Assembly: GCA_020831825.1 (NCBI GenBank)
Contig: JAFIFW010000006.1
Coordinates: forward strand, 1 to 64,000
Reading direction: 5' to 3'
Length of the DNA: 64,000 bases
Source: Methylophaga sp.
Lineage (GTDB): Bacteria > Pseudomonadota > Gammaproteobacteria > Nitrosococcales > Methylophagaceae
Below the pieces are notes generated by a model. That model made no database searches. It worked only from the letters and a program-made list of their open reading frames with translations, and had not been told where the DNA came from. Each line of letters begins with the position of its first letter. Within the stretch, counting starts at the first letter, position 1. The position numbers and the translations under genes are program-made. Shown piece by piece: positions 1 to 11,210 of this stretch.

Positions 1-340
1 ACGACCTCTGGCAGATTCCCGCCTGCGCCGGAATGACGGGACTAGGGCGCGGGAATGACAAACAACCCCGTCATTCCGGAAAACGCAAAGCCACAAACAC
101 CGTCATTCCGGAAAACGTGCAACGTTTGTCCGGAATCTCCGCACGGCCTCTGGCAGATTCCCGCCTGCGCGGGAATGACGGGACTAGGGCGCGGGAATGA
201 CGGGTCTGGGACGTGGGAATGACGGGTCTGGGACGTGGGAATAATGGGAGTAAGGTGTGGGAATGACGAGTGAGGGACGCGGGAATGACGGAAGTTGGGC
301 GCTGGAATAATGGGTAAGCAACCCGTAGTGTCGTAGCAAT
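1..340. repeat. Intergenic repeat array (GTCATTCC/GGAATGAC hairpin family)
   Basis: This stretch has no gene. It holds one complete copy of the window's ~78 bp double-hairpin unit at 102-179, bounded by GTCATTCC and GGAATGAC. Partial half-units lie on its left at about 16-45 and 69-90. On its right, 180-310 is a run of degenerate ~22 bp repeats around the core GGGAATGACGGG. Short open frames here are translations of the repeat, not genes. The same unit recurs at 11541, 14010, 33489-33957 and 35391-35648. Confidence 0.85.
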
Positions 341-403
341 AAGGAGGCAGGCGGAGACAGCCCGCTGATGCCCGCCCCTTTTATTTGTTGACTACAATGC
401 TCC

Positions 404-3400
404 TCAACCGACCCAGCGTCTGGCATTTTGGAATAACCTCAACCACGGTGCATCCTGTCCCCAACTATCCGGGTGCCAGGAATGTTGCACCGCACGAATC
501 ACACGCTCAGGATGTGGCATCATGATGGTTACGCGACCATCTGTGGTGGTAAAGCCGGTCTGACCATTGGCAGATCCGTTGGGATTAAACGGATAGCGCT
601 CGGTGGGTCTTGCATAGTTATCGAGATAACGCATGGCCATCAGCGCTTGTTGGCTGTTTCCTGTCTCGCTGAAATCAGCTCGACCTTCGCCATGTGCCAC
701 GGCAATCGGCATGATTGATCCCGCCATGTCCTGTAACAAAATCGAAGGTGACTCGGTCACTTCCACCAGTGAAAAACGTGCCTCGAATTGCTCTGAGAGG
801 TTACGACTGAATCTTGGCCAATGTTCACTGCCCGGAATCAAATCTTTTAGTTGCGACAACATCTGACAACCGTTACAGACCCCCAGTGAGAAGGTATCCT
901 GACGTTCAAAGAAGGCTGCAAACTCATCGCGAGCACGATAATTATGCAGCACGGTGCTGGCCCAACCGCGACCTGCGCCAAGTACGTCACCGTAGGAAAA
1001 ACCACCACAGGCGACCAGACCTTTAAAGTCTCCCAGGGATACTCGTCCCTCAACGATATCGCTCATATGGACATCTATCGCTGAAAAACCGGCATGATCA
1101 AATGCCGCTGCCATCTCCAGTTGTCCATTAACGCCCTGCTCACGCAGGATAGCCATTTTGGGACGATGACCGCTGATGATGTATGGCGCAGCAACCTGCT
1201 CTGTCAAATCAAAACTGAGTTTGGCATGCAGTCCTGGATCATTTTCATCTGCCAGAGCGGTGAATTCTTGCTCAGCACAATCTGGATTATCACGCAGTGA
1301 CTGCATGCGGTAACTGGTTTCTGCCCAGAAACGTTGCAAAGTACTTCTGCGTTGTTCGAGTACCAGTTCACCATCAATACTTACACGAATCGTCTGTACA
1401 GCCGAAGGCTGGCCGATCACATGGCTGTGTTTGTGAAGTTCATGCTGTTCAAGCACTGACATCACTTCTGAAAGTTGTTGAGCAGGGACTTGAATCACTG
1501 CACCCAGTTCTTCATTGAACAACAACGAAAGCGCATCACTGCCAGGTTGCTTCAGGTTAATTTCAAGCCCACAGTGACCCGCGAAGGCCATCTCACACAG
1601 CGTTGTGATCAGACCGCCATCGCTGCGATCATGATAAGCCAGCAGCAGCGAAGCTTGTCGCAACGACTGAATTGCTTTGAAAAAACGCTTGATTGTGATG
1701 GCATCATCAACATCCGGTACTCGATGTCCGGTTTGTTGATACACCTGAGCCAGCGCTGAACCGGCCAGTCGATTATGTCCGTGACCAAGGTCAATATAGA
1801 CCAAGCGGGTCTCACCCAGATCAGTTCTGAGCTGTGGCGTTAGTGTTTTGCTGGCGTCTGTGACCGGCGCGAAAGCACTGATAATCAGTGATAACGGCGA
1901 AGTGACCGTTTTGGTTTTGCCCTCTTCCTGCCAGACCGTTTTCATTGAAAGCGAGTCCTTGCCTACCGGAATGGCAATGCCCAGTTGTGGACACAACTCC
2001 ATACCAACCGCCTTGACTGTGTCATAGAGCAATGCATCTTCACCGCCATGACCACAGGCGGCCATCCAGTTTGCCGACAGTTTAATATCGCTGAGTTGCG
2101 CAATGTCGGCAGCAGCAATATTGGTGATTGCTTCACCAATTGCCATTCGACCTGAGGCAGGTGCATCAATGACCGCCAGCGGTGTCCTTTCACCCATAGC
2201 CATGGCTTCACCCAAGACACCATGATGGTCTGCCAGTGTCACAGCACAGTCAGCGACCGGCACCTGCCAGGGCCCGACCATCTGATCTCTGGCAACCAAT
2301 CCGGTGACGCTTCTATCACCAATAGTAATCAGGAAACTCTTGCTGGCGACAGAGGGCAGTTTTAGGACTCTTTCCAAGGCCTCGGTGACTGTGACGCCGC
2401 TCATATCCAGTTCGGGTTTTGGTTTACTGTGATGTTTAACATCACGCAGCATTTTGGGTGGTTTACCCAGCAGCAATGACAAAGGCATGTCGATAGGTTT
2501 GTTATCAAACACCGCATCGCCCAACAGCAAATGTTGTTCTGCTGTTGTTTCGCCGACAATCGCCCAAGGGCAACGCTCACGCTCGCAGATGGCTTGAAAT
2601 AGTTCGACATCTTCCGATGCAATACCAAGTACATAACGCTCCTGAGATTCATTACACCAGATTTCCATAGGTGACATGCCGGGTTCATCATTCGGAATCA
2701 CTCGCAACTCAAAGCGACCACCTCGACCACTGTCATCCACCAGCTCTGGAAAAGCGTTTGACAAACCACCTGCGCCGACATCATGAATCGATACGATAGG
2801 GTTCTTGTCACCTAAGGCTACACATCGATCTATCACTTCCTGACAACGCCGTTCCATTTCAGGATTGCCACGCTGAACGGAAGCAAAATCAAGTCCCTCA
2901 TCGCTGGTTCCGGAAGTCACCGATGATGCAGCGCCGCCGCCCAAACCGATCAACATTGCCGGGCCACCCAACACGACCAGCTGTGTGCCGGGCGCCATAA
3001 TGTGTTTATCAACATGCTGAGGACGGATAGTGCCCATGCCGCCTGCGACCATGATCGGCTTATGGTAACCACGTACTTCAAAGCCGTTATCCGAAGCCAC
3101 TTTGGCTTCATAGGTACGGAAATAACCACACAGATTCGGGCGACCGAATTCATTGTTAAAGGCAGCGCCGCCCAATGGCCCATCGATCATAATCTCTAAG
3201 GCCGAAGCCATACGGGCCGGTTTGCCATATGGCGTTTCCCAAGGCTGTTCAAAACCGGGGATTTGAAGGTTGGACACAGTAAAGCCGGTCAAACCTGCCT
3301 TGGGTTTGGAGCCACGACCTGTTGCACCTTCGTCACGAATTTCACCACCCGCGCCAGTTGCCGCACCGGGAAAGGGTGAAATAGCTGTCGGGTGATTGTG

Positions 3401-4291
3401 CGTCTCAACTTTCATCAGGATGTGCTGGACTTCACCCTCATAGCAGTAGTGATTGTCGGTCATGTTGACCTGAAAACGATGGCTGCGTGGACCTTCAATC
3501 ACTGAGGAATTGTCATTGTAGGCTTTCACCACACCCTCTGGATGCAGATCATGGGTGTTTCGAATCATGTCAAACAAACTGTGTGATTGGGATTTACCAT
3601 CAATGACCCAGTCCGCTTTGAAAATCTTGTGACGGCAATGTTCAGAGTTTGCCTGGGCAAACATCATCAGTTCGATATCGTTTGGGTTACGACCCAGTGC
3701 GGAAAAGTTGTCGTAGAGATAATCCACTTCATCTTCAGCCAATGCCAGACCGAGATTCTGGTTAGCTTGTGCCAATGCCTGACGGCCACCACTGAGAATA
3801 TCAATTGATTGCAATGAGCGTGGCGGTGTGTGTATAAACAACTGTTCAGCATCTTCAACATTATCAAAGACGGTTTCGATCATTCGATCATGCAGGTGAG
3901 CACAGACGCGTTTGAATTGTTCACTGCTGAGAGGTGCACTGAGTTTGATCTTGAAAGCAATGCCACGTTCAACTCTGTGAACATCAGACAAACCGCTGTT
4001 GTGGGCAATGTCGGTGGCCTTGCTTGACCAGGGTGAAATCGTTCCGGGACGCGGCACAACCAGAAACAGTTGCTCGGTAGATTCTGCTTCGGCCTGTTCG
4101 GCATTGGCTTCAAGCAAAGATTCGAGTACTTCAACTGCATCAGCCGACAAGCGTTTGTCATCATCCGTCTCGACAAAATAACGATACTCAGCCTCAATTT
4201 CGGTGATTGCAGCCACTTCACTCTGAATAGCAGCGCGTAATTTTTCAAGACGAAATGCAGAAAAAGCCGGACGGCCAATCAATTGCAACAT
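404..4291 (-). CDS. purL: Phosphoribosylformylglycinamidine synthase (FGAM synthase), large single-chain form
   Basis: This enzyme converts FGAR, ATP and glutamine to FGAM, the fourth step of de novo purine synthesis in the cytoplasm. The 1295-residue length matches the single-chain PurL of gammaproteobacteria. Visible landmarks are the synthase motif [20 protein letters not shown] near residue 300, the repeated ATP-binding half around residues 660-1000, and a C-terminal class I glutamine amidotransferase domain with the nucleophile motif GVCNGCQM and the late catalytic HPE in MMPHPERV. It is divergent from the RDD gene, with 90 bp between the two starts. No PurR-like operator was recognised there. 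Identity is essentially certain. Confidence 0.98.
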   Translation of the reverse strand: MLQLIGRPAFSAFRLEKLRAAIQSEVAAITEIEAEYRYFVETDDDKRLSADAVEVLESLLEANAEQAEAESTEQLFLVVPRPGTISPWSSKATDIAHNSGLSDVHRVERGIAFKIKLSAPLSSEQFKRVCAHLHDRMIETVFDNVEDAEQLFIHTPPRSLQSIDILSGGRQALAQANQNLGLALAEDEVDYLYDNFSALGRNPNDIELMMFAQANSEHCRHKIFKADWVIDGKSQSHSLFDMIRNTHDLHPEGVVKAYNDNSSVIEGPRSHRFQVNMTDNHYCYEGEVQHILMKVETHNHPTAISPFPGAATGAGGEIRDEGATGRGSKPKAGLTGFTVSNLQIPGFEQPWETPYGKPARMASALEIMIDGPLGGAAFNNEFGRPNLCGYFRTYEAKVASDNGFEVRGYHKPIMVAGGMGTIRPQHVDKHIMAPGTQLVVLGGPAMLIGLGGGAASSVTSGTSDEGLDFASVQRGNPEMERRCQEVIDRCVALGDKNPIVSIHDVGAGGLSNAFPELVDDSGRGGRFELRVIPNDEPGMSPMEIWCNESQERYVLGIASEDVELFQAICERERCPWAIVGETTAEQHLLLGDAVFDNKPIDMPLSLLLGKPPKMLRDVKHHSKPKPELDMSGVTVTEALERVLKLPSVASKSFLITIGDRSVTGLVARDQMVGPWQVPVADCAVTLADHHGVLGEAMAMGERTPLAVIDAPASGRMAIGEAITNIAAADIAQLSDIKLSANWMAACGHGGEDALLYDTVKAVGMELCPQLGIAIPVGKDSLSMKTVWQEEGKTKTVTSPLSLIISAFAPVTDASKTLTPQLRTDLGETRLVYIDLGHGHNRLAGSALAQVYQQTGHRVPDVDDAITIKRFFKAIQSLRQASLLLAYHDRSDGGLITTLCEMAFAGHCGLEINLKQPGSDALSLLFNEELGAVIQVPAQQLSEVMSVLEQHELHKHSHVIGQPSAVQTIRVSIDGELVLEQRRSTLQRFWAETSYRMQSLRDNPDCAEQEFTALADENDPGLHAKLSFDLTEQVAAPYIISGHRPKMAILREQGVNGQLEMAAAFDHAGFSAIDVHMSDIVEGRVSLGDFKGLVACGGFSYGDVLGAGRGWASTVLHNYRARDEFAAFFERQDTFSLGVCNGCQMLSQLKDLIPGSEHWPRFSRNLSEQFEARFSLVEVTESPSILLQDMAGSIMPIAVAHGEGRADFSETGNSQQALMAMRYLDNYARPTERYPFNPNGSANGQTGFTTTDGRVTIMMPHPERVIRAVQHSWHPDSWGQDAPWLRLFQNARRWVG

Positions 4292-4381
4292 TTAGAACCC
4301 AATTCACAGCAGATAAAGCGAATATGATACTTTATGTGCCAGTTTTCGCCCACTAATAAAGCATCTCAATAACAGGCCATC

Positions 4382-4819
4382 ATGAAACCAAAAACGCCCG
4401 GCACCCCCGGTCCATTGAGACTTTTTGCAGTTATTGCCTACGACCTGATGCTGCTGTTATCAGTGTTACTGATAGCAGGCTTTGTCGCCGTGGCTCTAAA
4501 TGGCGGCGAAGCGATTGGCGCCAATAATCCAGTATTTGTGATTTATCTGCTGGCTGTGTGCATATTCTTTTATGGCTGGTTCTGGACACATGGTGGCCAG
4601 ACCCTGGGCATGCGCGCCTGGCGGGTGTATCTGATGAGTCACGGACAGGTGGGCATCAGCTGGAAGCAAGCTTTTATGAGATTCAGTATTGCCCTCGTTT
4701 CATTTCTTGCGCTGGGCCTGGGCTTTTTATGGCTGTGGTTGAGCAAGGAAAAACTCAGCTGGCATGATCTGTTTTCCGGCAGCCAACTGGTGTATTTCCC
4801 CAAAGAAGATATTGGCTAG
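4382..4819 (+). CDS. RDD family small integral membrane protein
   Basis: This is a 145-residue membrane protein of the RDD family. The family signature is visible: an N-terminal RLFAVIAYDLMLL segment, the central GQTLGMRAWRVYL motif, and the C-terminal SWHDLFSG. Hydrophobic spans lie near residues 15-42, 52-70 and 98-120. The family's role is poorly defined; some members have been linked to ion exchange, which the sequence alone cannot support here. It is the only plus-strand gene in the first 30 kb and is divergent from purL. Its stop lies 6 bp from the convergent DUF2835 stop. Family assignment is firm, function is open. Confidence 0.85.
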   Translation: MKPKTPGTPGPLRLFAVIAYDLMLLLSVLLIAGFVAVALNGGEAIGANNPVFVIYLLAVCIFFYGWFWTHGGQTLGMRAWRVYLMSHGQVGISWKQAFMRFSIALVSFLALGLGFLWLWLSKEKLSWHDLFSGSQLVYFPKEDIG

Positions 4820-4825
4820 GCTCTG

Positions 4826-5053
4826 TTAATCCGAGATTTTCTGTAGATCAATCAGTTTGTGATTGTGATCAAAGCGAATCCTGAATCGACCATGGATGCC
4901 GTATTGATCAATAAAACGCCGAATATGCAAGGCCGGAAACTGTAAACGCTGGCCATTATCGGCATATGCAACCACGACCAGTGCCTCTCCCTTGTAATAA
5001 CGCATCGCTTCTTCGCGGCTTATCGCCAGCCGAAAATATCGCTCAGTCGCCAT
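4826..5053 (-). CDS. DUF2835 family protein
   Basis: This is a small protein of about 75 residues. It resembles DUF2835, with YYKGEA in the middle, RLQFPALHIRRF, and a GIHGRFRIRFD stretch before the C-terminus. I place the start at the ATG at 5053, where family similarity begins (MATERYFRLAIS). That start overlaps the end of the HIT gene by 11 bp, which suggests translational coupling. An upstream in-frame start at 5092 would add an unlikely extension inside the HIT gene. Function of the family is unknown. Confidence 0.75.
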   Translation of the reverse strand: MATERYFRLAISREEAMRYYKGEALVVVAYADNGQRLQFPALHIRRFIDQYGIHGRFRIRFDHNHKLIDLQKISD

Positions 5054-5465
5054 GTCCGGATTGATCTGCAAATAACTGCCGTAACGATGCAATCAAAGTT
5101 TCGGATTGCTCAGGCTGATAGGGCTCGGCCGTGCCGACACCCCAGATCGGCGCTGGCCAACTAGCGTCGTTCTGGAATCTTGCAACATGATGCACATGCA
5201 ACTGAGGCACCTGATTACCCAATGCCGCAATATTGAGCTTGTCGGCATTGGTAAACTGCATCAGCCGCTCGCCGACCAGCACAGACTCATCCCAAAGCTG
5301 GTGCTGCCTGCCCTGGTCGAGTTGGTAAACTTCGGTCAGCGAGGCTTGTCTTGGCACCAGAATCAGCCATGGATAGCGACGATCATTCATCAATAACAGC
5401 CGACACAGCGGCAAATCAGCAATATGGAAAGTATCCGCAACCAGTCGGGGATGAAGTTCAAACAT
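5043..5465 (-). CDS. HIT domain protein
   Basis: The product is about 140 residues, a histidine-triad nucleotide hydrolase/transferase-like protein. The triad appears in QLHVHHVARF near residue 93, preceded by the strand RYPWLILVPR. HIT proteins typically hydrolyse nucleotide phosphoramidates or dinucleoside polyphosphates; the substrate here cannot be read. The chosen ATG at 5465 lies one base after the pepN stop (TGACATG), so translation is probably coupled to pepN. The reading frame is open further upstream, but an earlier start would overlap pepN and lacks family similarity. Confidence 0.85.
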   Translation of the reverse strand: MFELHPRLVADTFHIADLPLCRLLLMNDRRYPWLILVPRQASLTEVYQLDQGRQHQLWDESVLVGERLMQFTNADKLNIAALGNQVPQLHVHHVARFQNDASWPAPIWGVGTAEPYQPEQSETLIASLRQLFADQSGHGD

Positions 5466-5466
5466 G

Positions 5467-8124
5467 TCAGTCGGCAAGATATTTGTTAACGATTTCATAG
5501 ACGTCAGCTGACAAGTCTTGTGCACCGGCAATATCACTGAGCGATTTTTTCATCAGAGCCTGACGCTCTGCATCATAGCGACGCCATGAGTTAAACGCGC
5601 CCAACTGCCTGGCAGCAACCTGTGGGTTGAGTTTGTCGAGCAACAAAATCTGCTCTGCCAGAAAACGATAACCACTACCGTCCTTTGCATGAAAATGCAC
5701 TGGATTATTTCGACAAAACTGCCCTATCAGTGCGCGAACATTGTTTGGGTTTTTCATGCTGAACGCAGGATGTTTGAGCAAGGCTTTCACCCTGAACAGC
5801 GCATCGGGCAAATCCGAGACCGCCTGAACAGTCAGCCATTTATCCACCACCTGGCGATCATGTTGCCATTGTTCATAGAAGGCTCGCAGCGCATGTTCTC
5901 TCTCAGGGCCCGGCTGATCCACCATCAATCTGAGGCCTGCCAGCAAATCGGTCATGTTATCGGCTTGCTTCATCTGCTTGAGACAGCGTTGTGTCTGCAT
6001 CGGATCACCTGTCGCCATCAGATATCCCAAACAGACATTCTTGAGACTGCGTTGTGCCATTTGGCTGGCAGTGAATTCATAGTCTTGGGCCTGATTTAAG
6101 GCTTGATAACGAGCGTTAAAGCCTGCTTTAAGACGTTGTGCGATCTGTTGTTTGACATACTTGCGTACCGCATGGATGACATCAACATCTGCAATGGTCA
6201 TTTGCGCTGCCAGATAGTTTTCACTGGGCAATGAGAGCATCCGGGCAACTAAGGCCGGATCTATGCTTGGGTCATCAAGCACATGCTGCAGTCTGCCCAA
6301 TAAGATTTCAGGCAGATCCAGTGTCTTGTCCGACTGATATTGCTCGACCATTCTGAGCATGATCTGAATCAGTAATTGTTGACCTGCATCCCAGCGATTA
6401 AAGCTGTCATGGTCATGTGCCATCAAAAATGCCAGGGTTTGGTTGTCTCGTTCAAACTTGACCTTCACCGGTGCTGAAAAACCTCTGAGTACGGAGACAA
6501 CTGGTTCTTGAGCTAGGTGAATAAATCGAAATGTCTGACTCTGTTCCGTCAGCGTCAACACACGCGTTTCTGCATCCACCGCTGATGTTTCATGTTCAAG
6601 CTGCAAAGGCAGGCTGGCACCGCTGCTCGACAATAAGCCCATGGCAACCGGAATCACAAAGGGTTGCTTTTCAGCTTGACCGGGTGTTGCAGGACAACTT
6701 TGTCGTAAAGTCAGATCCAGCGCTTGTTTTTCAGCATCGTAATGCGCTTCTACATTCAGTACCGGTGTGCCGGCTTGAGTGTACCAGCGCTTGAACTGTG
6801 TCAGATCCAGCTGATTGGCATCTTCAATGGCTTTGACAAAATCATCGGTGGTGACTGCCTGACCATCATGGCGACTGAAATACAGATCGGTGCCTTTGCG
6901 AAAGCCCTCTGGCCCGGTCAGCGTTTTCAGCATGCCAACCACTTCAGCGCCTTTTTCGTAAATCGTGACCGTGTAGAAATTGCTGATTTCGATGTAGCTG
7001 TCTGGCCGAACAGGGTGAGCCATTGGTCCGGCATCTTCAGCAAACTGCATGCTGCGCAGTTGATCAACATCATCGATACGTTGCACCGCGGCAGAGTTCA
7101 AATCCGCACTGAATTGCTGATCGCGCAGCACGGTGAAACCTTCTTTCAGGCTCAACTGAAACCAGTCACGACAGGTGACACGATTTCCCGACCAGTTGTG
7201 AAAATACTCGTGTCCAACGATGCTTTGGATAGTATAAAAATCCGCATCAGTTGCAGTTTCCGGGCTAGCCAGCACACAAGCGGCGTTGAAGATATTCAAG
7301 CCCTTGTTCTCCATGGCGCCCATATTGAAGTCATTGACCGCAACGATCATAAAGACATCCAGATCATATTCACGGCCATAGACATCTTCGTCCCAACGCA
7401 TCGCTTGCTTGAGCGAGTTCAGCGCATGATCACATTTGTTGTGGTTTTCTGGATCGACATAGATCTCGAGCAATACTTGCCTGCCACTCATCGTGGTGAA
7501 CTGATCCTGCTGACAATACAAGTCACCAGCCACCAGCGCGAACAGATAACTCGGTTTCGGGTGTGGATCATGCCAACGCACCCAGTGCCGACCATCAGCC
7601 ATCTCACCTGAGGCCTGCCGGTTGCCATTTGCCAGCAACATTGGCCATTTTTTGGCATCGGCGATCAGGGTAACGGTAAATACTGCCATCACATCCGGTC
7701 TGTCCGGATAATAGGTGATTCGTCTGAAGCCCTCAGCCTCGCACTGAGTGCAAAGTATTGCACCGGAATGATACAGACCCTCTAGCGCGGTATTCTGATC
7801 CGGGTGGATCAGCGTGACAATTTCCAGCTCGAATGATGCTGGCACTTGAGGCAATAGCAATGTGTCGGTTGTCTGTTGGTATTCATTGCCAGAAAGTATT
7901 TTTCCATCCAGCGCAATTGAAACCAGTGTCAGATACTCACCGTTGAGTATGCATGGACCGCCCTGCCCCTTGGGGTTACGGCGCATCTTTAATTTACTGG
8001 TCACCCGGGTTTCACTGGCATCCAGCTCAAACTCAAGACTTACGGTGTCTATCAGAAAATCAGGCGCACGATAGTCATCCAGACGTGTAATTTGAGGTTG
8101 CGCAGGTGCTTCAGCAATATTCAT
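5467..8124 (-). CDS. pepN: Aminopeptidase N (M1 family)
   Basis: PepN is a broad-specificity cytoplasmic zinc aminopeptidase that trims peptides from the N-terminus. The M1 hallmarks are clear: the exopeptidase motif GAMEN in NMGAMENKGLNIF and, near residue 300, HEYFHNW with the downstream zinc-ligand glutamate in SLKEGFTV. The C-terminal two fifths match the helical part of the PepN subgroup. The ATG at 8124 gives 885 residues, close to the usual length; the frame extends upstream to 8199 but would run into the NIF3-like gene. It leads a tight group with the HIT and DUF2835 genes. Confidence 0.95.
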   Translation of the reverse strand: MNIAEAPAQPQITRLDDYRAPDFLIDTVSLEFELDASETRVTSKLKMRRNPKGQGGPCILNGEYLTLVSIALDGKILSGNEYQQTTDTLLLPQVPASFELEIVTLIHPDQNTALEGLYHSGAILCTQCEAEGFRRITYYPDRPDVMAVFTVTLIADAKKWPMLLANGNRQASGEMADGRHWVRWHDPHPKPSYLFALVAGDLYCQQDQFTTMSGRQVLLEIYVDPENHNKCDHALNSLKQAMRWDEDVYGREYDLDVFMIVAVNDFNMGAMENKGLNIFNAACVLASPETATDADFYTIQSIVGHEYFHNWSGNRVTCRDWFQLSLKEGFTVLRDQQFSADLNSAAVQRIDDVDQLRSMQFAEDAGPMAHPVRPDSYIEISNFYTVTIYEKGAEVVGMLKTLTGPEGFRKGTDLYFSRHDGQAVTTDDFVKAIEDANQLDLTQFKRWYTQAGTPVLNVEAHYDAEKQALDLTLRQSCPATPGQAEKQPFVIPVAMGLLSSSGASLPLQLEHETSAVDAETRVLTLTEQSQTFRFIHLAQEPVVSVLRGFSAPVKVKFERDNQTLAFLMAHDHDSFNRWDAGQQLLIQIMLRMVEQYQSDKTLDLPEILLGRLQHVLDDPSIDPALVARMLSLPSENYLAAQMTIADVDVIHAVRKYVKQQIAQRLKAGFNARYQALNQAQDYEFTASQMAQRSLKNVCLGYLMATGDPMQTQRCLKQMKQADNMTDLLAGLRLMVDQPGPEREHALRAFYEQWQHDRQVVDKWLTVQAVSDLPDALFRVKALLKHPAFSMKNPNNVRALIGQFCRNNPVHFHAKDGSGYRFLAEQILLLDKLNPQVAARQLGAFNSWRRYDAERQALMKKSLSDIAGAQDLSADVYEIVNKYLAD

Positions 8125-8131
8125 ATTGTTC

Positions 8132-8455
8132 CTAAAAGTCTTCGAGAGTCTTGACCGGCCATACTTCATACGCCGGTGTTTCATAAGGATGTGCGTCAAT
8201 TAATGACTGCAAAACCGCCGGTAAAAATTCAGGCTGACACACAGTTTCTACGCGATATTCATTCACGCGTTCGATTTTGCCATGTTGCCCGATAAAGGGT
8301 TGGCTGCCTTCCATTGCTCTGAACTGCCCATTGCCTTGTGTCTCCCAGCTACAGCAATCATAGTTTTCATAGCGGCCTGCCCCCATGGCAAAGACTGCCT
8401 GTTTTACAATTTCCTTATGCGTTTCGGGCACAAAAAATACCAGCTTGTACAACAT
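8132..8455 (-). CDS. Stand-alone NIF3/YqfO-type (CutA-like) domain protein
   Basis: This is a 107-residue protein matching the small CutA/PII-like domain that is inserted in some NIF3-family proteins, here on its own. Recognisable stretches are YKLVFFVPETH at the N-terminus, GAGRYENYDCCSW in the middle, and AHPYETPAYEVW near the C-terminus. The fold may bind metal or a small ligand, but no function is established. The gene starts 3 bp after the WD40 lipoprotein stop and ends 7 bp before pepN, so the three are probably co-transcribed. Confidence 0.85.
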   Translation of the reverse strand: MLYKLVFFVPETHKEIVKQAVFAMGAGRYENYDCCSWETQGNGQFRAMEGSQPFIGQHGKIERVNEYRVETVCQPEFLPAVLQSLIDAHPYETPAYEVWPVKTLEDF

Positions 8456-8458
8456 TCG

Positions 8459-9505
8459 TTATCTCCTCTGCCATTGCTCGGAAAGCCCGTTTCCAGACTC
8501 GGAAAAAATGGTCTGACCATCCTCGGAGAAAGCAACTGCCTGAACAACAGAACCTGGCATCAACGCAGCACGCCGGCCGGTTTTCCAGCAACTGATTTTT
8601 TCACCACTGTGAAATTGCCACAGGCATAACTGCTCATTGGTGTGACCTGTGATCATGTACTCACCATCAGATGAGAAACCTGCAGCCGTTGTTGTGATCA
8701 GAAATACCGGAAAATCAGGATAGTTGAAGTTTTTGGGCCAGCGTGAAGTACGCAAAAAGTAGCGGATATCCCCAGCGGGATAATCACGAACATAGGTGTG
8801 GCCATTGGCTGCGGCGGTAATCACAGCAGGCTCATCAGGATGAAAGGCCAGAAAATTGATGCTGTTGTTGTGTGGCCAGACTTGCATCTGTTCGCCAGTA
8901 TCGAGCTGCCAAAGTCGTGCAGTCCAATCATCGCCACCGGTCATTGCGTAATGACCATCAGGAGAGATCGCCACGGCATTGATCAATTGGTCGACAGGGG
9001 AATTCACATTAGCACCGTCATGCTGAAATATGTGAACCACGCGGTTACGGTTGATATCAAAATACACCGCAGTTCTATTGGTCAAGGCAACCAGAATGGC
9101 ATTGCCGGTCGGTGACAGCGCCATCGCCCTGACAGGATATGGAAACTGCACACGGTTGAAGGGTTCACCGCTGGCGACCGACCATATCATTACTGTGTCG
9201 TGTTCAGCAGTTGCTACAAAACGACCATCTCCAGAAAAGCCCACCAAATTGGTCATGGCTGGCGCGTCCGGCATACTTTGCCAGCTGTAGATCACCTCAT
9301 TATCGGCCAAACGCCAGAGCCTGGCGTTTTCTTCGGTATCCGCAACCACAAGGTATTGATTATCCGGTGAAAAAGCCACCGCATGACTACCCGCCTGGCT
9401 GCGCTCTGTTTGTGAGATCAACGTTGGTGCATCACCGCTACATGCCGCCAATGCCAGCGATAATGCCGGTAGCCATAGCAAGCGTCGGAGTGCTGTACTG
9501 GCCAT
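8459..9505 (-). CDS. WD40-repeat lipoprotein
   Basis: This is a 348-residue beta-propeller protein. The N-terminus has a lipoprotein signal peptide ending in the lipobox LAAC with the modified cysteine at residue 22, so it should be anchored in a membrane facing the periplasm. About six or seven WD40-like units follow, for example AVAFSPDNQYLVVAD, VGFSGDGRFVATAEHD, AVAISPDGHYAMTGGDD and AVAFSEDGQTIFSES. Such propellers usually serve as protein-docking platforms. It is the first gene of a minus-strand group running into the NIF3-like gene and pepN. No enzymatic motif is visible. Confidence 0.88.
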   Translation of the reverse strand: MASTALRRLLWLPALSLALAACSGDAPTLISQTERSQAGSHAVAFSPDNQYLVVADTEENARLWRLADNEVIYSWQSMPDAPAMTNLVGFSGDGRFVATAEHDTVMIWSVASGEPFNRVQFPYPVRAMALSPTGNAILVALTNRTAVYFDINRNRVVHIFQHDGANVNSPVDQLINAVAISPDGHYAMTGGDDWTARLWQLDTGEQMQVWPHNNSINFLAFHPDEPAVITAAANGHTYVRDYPAGDIRYFLRTSRWPKNFNYPDFPVFLITTTAAGFSSDGEYMITGHTNEQLCLWQFHSGEKISCWKTGRRAALMPGSVVQAVAFSEDGQTIFSESGNGLSEQWQRR

Positions 9506-9522
9506 TATTCATTCACTCCTTT

Positions 9523-10089
9523 TCAGGATTTCGGCAATGTTACGCCCTGTTGCCCCTGATACTTTCCGCCACGATCTGCATAAGAGGTATCACAGACTTC
9601 GTCTGACTCAAAAAACAACATCTGTGCCACGCCTTCATTGGCATAGATTTTTGCAGGTAAAGGCGTGGTATTTGAAAACTCCAGTGTCACCTGGCCTTCC
9701 CATTCAGGTTCCAGTGGGGTGACATTGACGATAATACCGCACCTGGCATAAGTGGACTTGCCCAGGCAAACGGTCAGCACATTTCGAGGGATCTTGAAAG
9801 TTTCGACCGTTCTTGCCAGGGCAAATGAGTTGGGTGGAATAATGCAAACGTCTGATTTCACATCCACAAAGCTGTTTTCATCAAAATTCTTTGGATCAAC
9901 TATCGCCGAGTTGATGTTGGTGAAAATCTTGAACTCGTCTGAACATCGGACATCGTAGCCATAACTCGAAGTGCCATAGGAAATAATCCGACCGTTGTCA
10001 CTCTCCCTGACTTGCCTCGGCTCGAAGGGGGAAATCATGCCGTGCTGCTCCGCCATTCGGCGGATCCATTTATCTGATTTGATGGTCAT
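9523..10089 (-). CDS. dcd: dCTP deaminase
   Basis: Dcd deaminates dCTP to dUTP, the main route to dTMP precursors in many gammaproteobacteria. The 188 residues match the family length. Family stretches seen are [20 protein letters not shown], the phosphate-loop region [10 protein letters not shown], and the active-site segment [16 protein letters not shown] with the catalytic glutamate, followed by GVAQMLFFE. It lies 41 bp downstream of mrp on the same strand, a pairing common in pseudomonads and relatives. Assignment is firm. Confidence 0.97.
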   Translation of the reverse strand: MTIKSDKWIRRMAEQHGMISPFEPRQVRESDNGRIISYGTSSYGYDVRCSDEFKIFTNINSAIVDPKNFDENSFVDVKSDVCIIPPNSFALARTVETFKIPRNVLTVCLGKSTYARCGIIVNVTPLEPEWEGQVTLEFSNTTPLPAKIYANEGVAQMLFFESDEVCDTSYADRGGKYQGQQGVTLPKS

Positions 10090-10130
10090 AAAACAGCCAA
10101 TGAAAGAAAAAGACCCTGATGATAACGTGT

Positions 10131-11210
10131 TTAATCGTTCTTGATAACAATCTTGGGAAACGCTGAGGCGTAATCCTTGCCTTCTTTGGCAAGATTAGCC
10201 GCAATTCGACGCGCTATGGTTCGGTAGGCCATCGCGATGTCGCCCTGGGGATCAGTGACAACGGTTGGCTGGCCACTGTCGGCATCTTCCCGGATACGGA
10301 TATCAAGCGGCAGACTACCCAGCATATTGACACCATAGTCTGAGGCCATTCGTTCACCACCACCGGCACCAAAGATATGTTCTTCATGACCACATTGACT
10401 GCAAATGTGGGTACTCATATTCTCAACGACACCCAACACTGGAACTTTGACTTTTTCAAACATTTTCAGTGCCTTGCGTGCATCGAGCAATGAGATATCC
10501 TGGGGTGTTGTGACAATGACCGCACCGCTGACCGGCACCTTTTGCGATAGGGTCAGTTGAATATCACCCGTGCCAGGCGGCAAATCAATGACCAGATAGT
10601 CCAGTGATTTCCAGTTGGTATCACCGAGCATTTGTTGCAGCGCCTGTGTGACCATCGGTCCACGCCAGATCATAGGCTCCTCTTCATCGATCAGAAAACC
10701 AATCGACATACTTTGCAAACCATAGCTTTCAACAGGCTCAATCGATTTGCCATCGACCGACTCAGGTCGTTGAGTGGTGCCTAGCATGCGCGGTTGACTT
10801 GGGCCGTAAATATCAGCGTCAAGTATGCCGACTGTCGCACCCTCAGCAGCCAATGCCAGGGCCAGATTCACCGAAGTCGTGGATTTACCGACACCGCCTT
10901 TACCAGAAGCCACTGCGATGATGTTTTTTACATTTTCCAGCGCAGGTACACCCTGTTGCACCTTATGTTTGACGATGTGCCAGTTCACAGTGACACTGGC
11001 ATCAATACCACTGTCACTGAGCAATTTTTGCAGTGCATCCGACAACTGGCTGGCATATCCTTTCGCCGGATATCCGAGCGTTACCGTGACATTGACAGGC
11101 ACTGAATTATCATCAACCGCAATTTTTGCTTTGCTGTCAGCGAGACTCATCTGCGTGGACGGATCAATAAACTCTGCCACCAATTGATCAATCTTGGATA
11201 AGTTTGTCAT
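10131..11210 (-). CDS. apbC: Iron-sulfur cluster carrier protein ApbC/Mrp
   Basis: This is a 359-residue P-loop NTPase that carries and delivers Fe-S clusters in the cytoplasm. It has an N-terminal MIP18-like domain (residues about 1-85), a deviant Walker A motif [18 protein letters not shown], switch regions around [15 protein letters not shown], and the cluster-binding CSQCG near residue 270. The ATG at 11210 is preceded by a good ribosome site (AGGAGT). In many gammaproteobacteria this gene sits back to back with metG; here metG lies about 20 kb away. Confidence 0.96.
   Translation of the reverse strand: MTNLSKIDQLVAEFIDPSTQMSLADSKAKIAVDDNSVPVNVTVTLGYPAKGYASQLSDALQKLLSDSGIDASVTVNWHIVKHKVQQGVPALENVKNIIAVASGKGGVGKSTTSVNLALALAAEGATVGILDADIYGPSQPRMLGTTQRPESVDGKSIEPVESYGLQSMSIGFLIDEEEPMIWRGPMVTQALQQMLGDTNWKSLDYLVIDLPPGTGDIQLTLSQKVPVSGAVIVTTPQDISLLDARKALKMFEKVKVPVLGVVENMSTHICSQCGHEEHIFGAGGGERMASDYGVNMLGSLPLDIRIREDADSGQPTVVTDPQGDIAMAYRTIARRIAANLAKEGKDYASAFPKIVIKND

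Noticed and set aside
3880-4278. A 132-codon minus-strand frame overlapping purL
   Set aside because: It is in another frame of purL and has no features of a gene.
6724-7611. A 295-codon frame antisense to pepN
   Set aside because: It lies entirely inside the certain pepN gene, has no domain similarity and no operon context.
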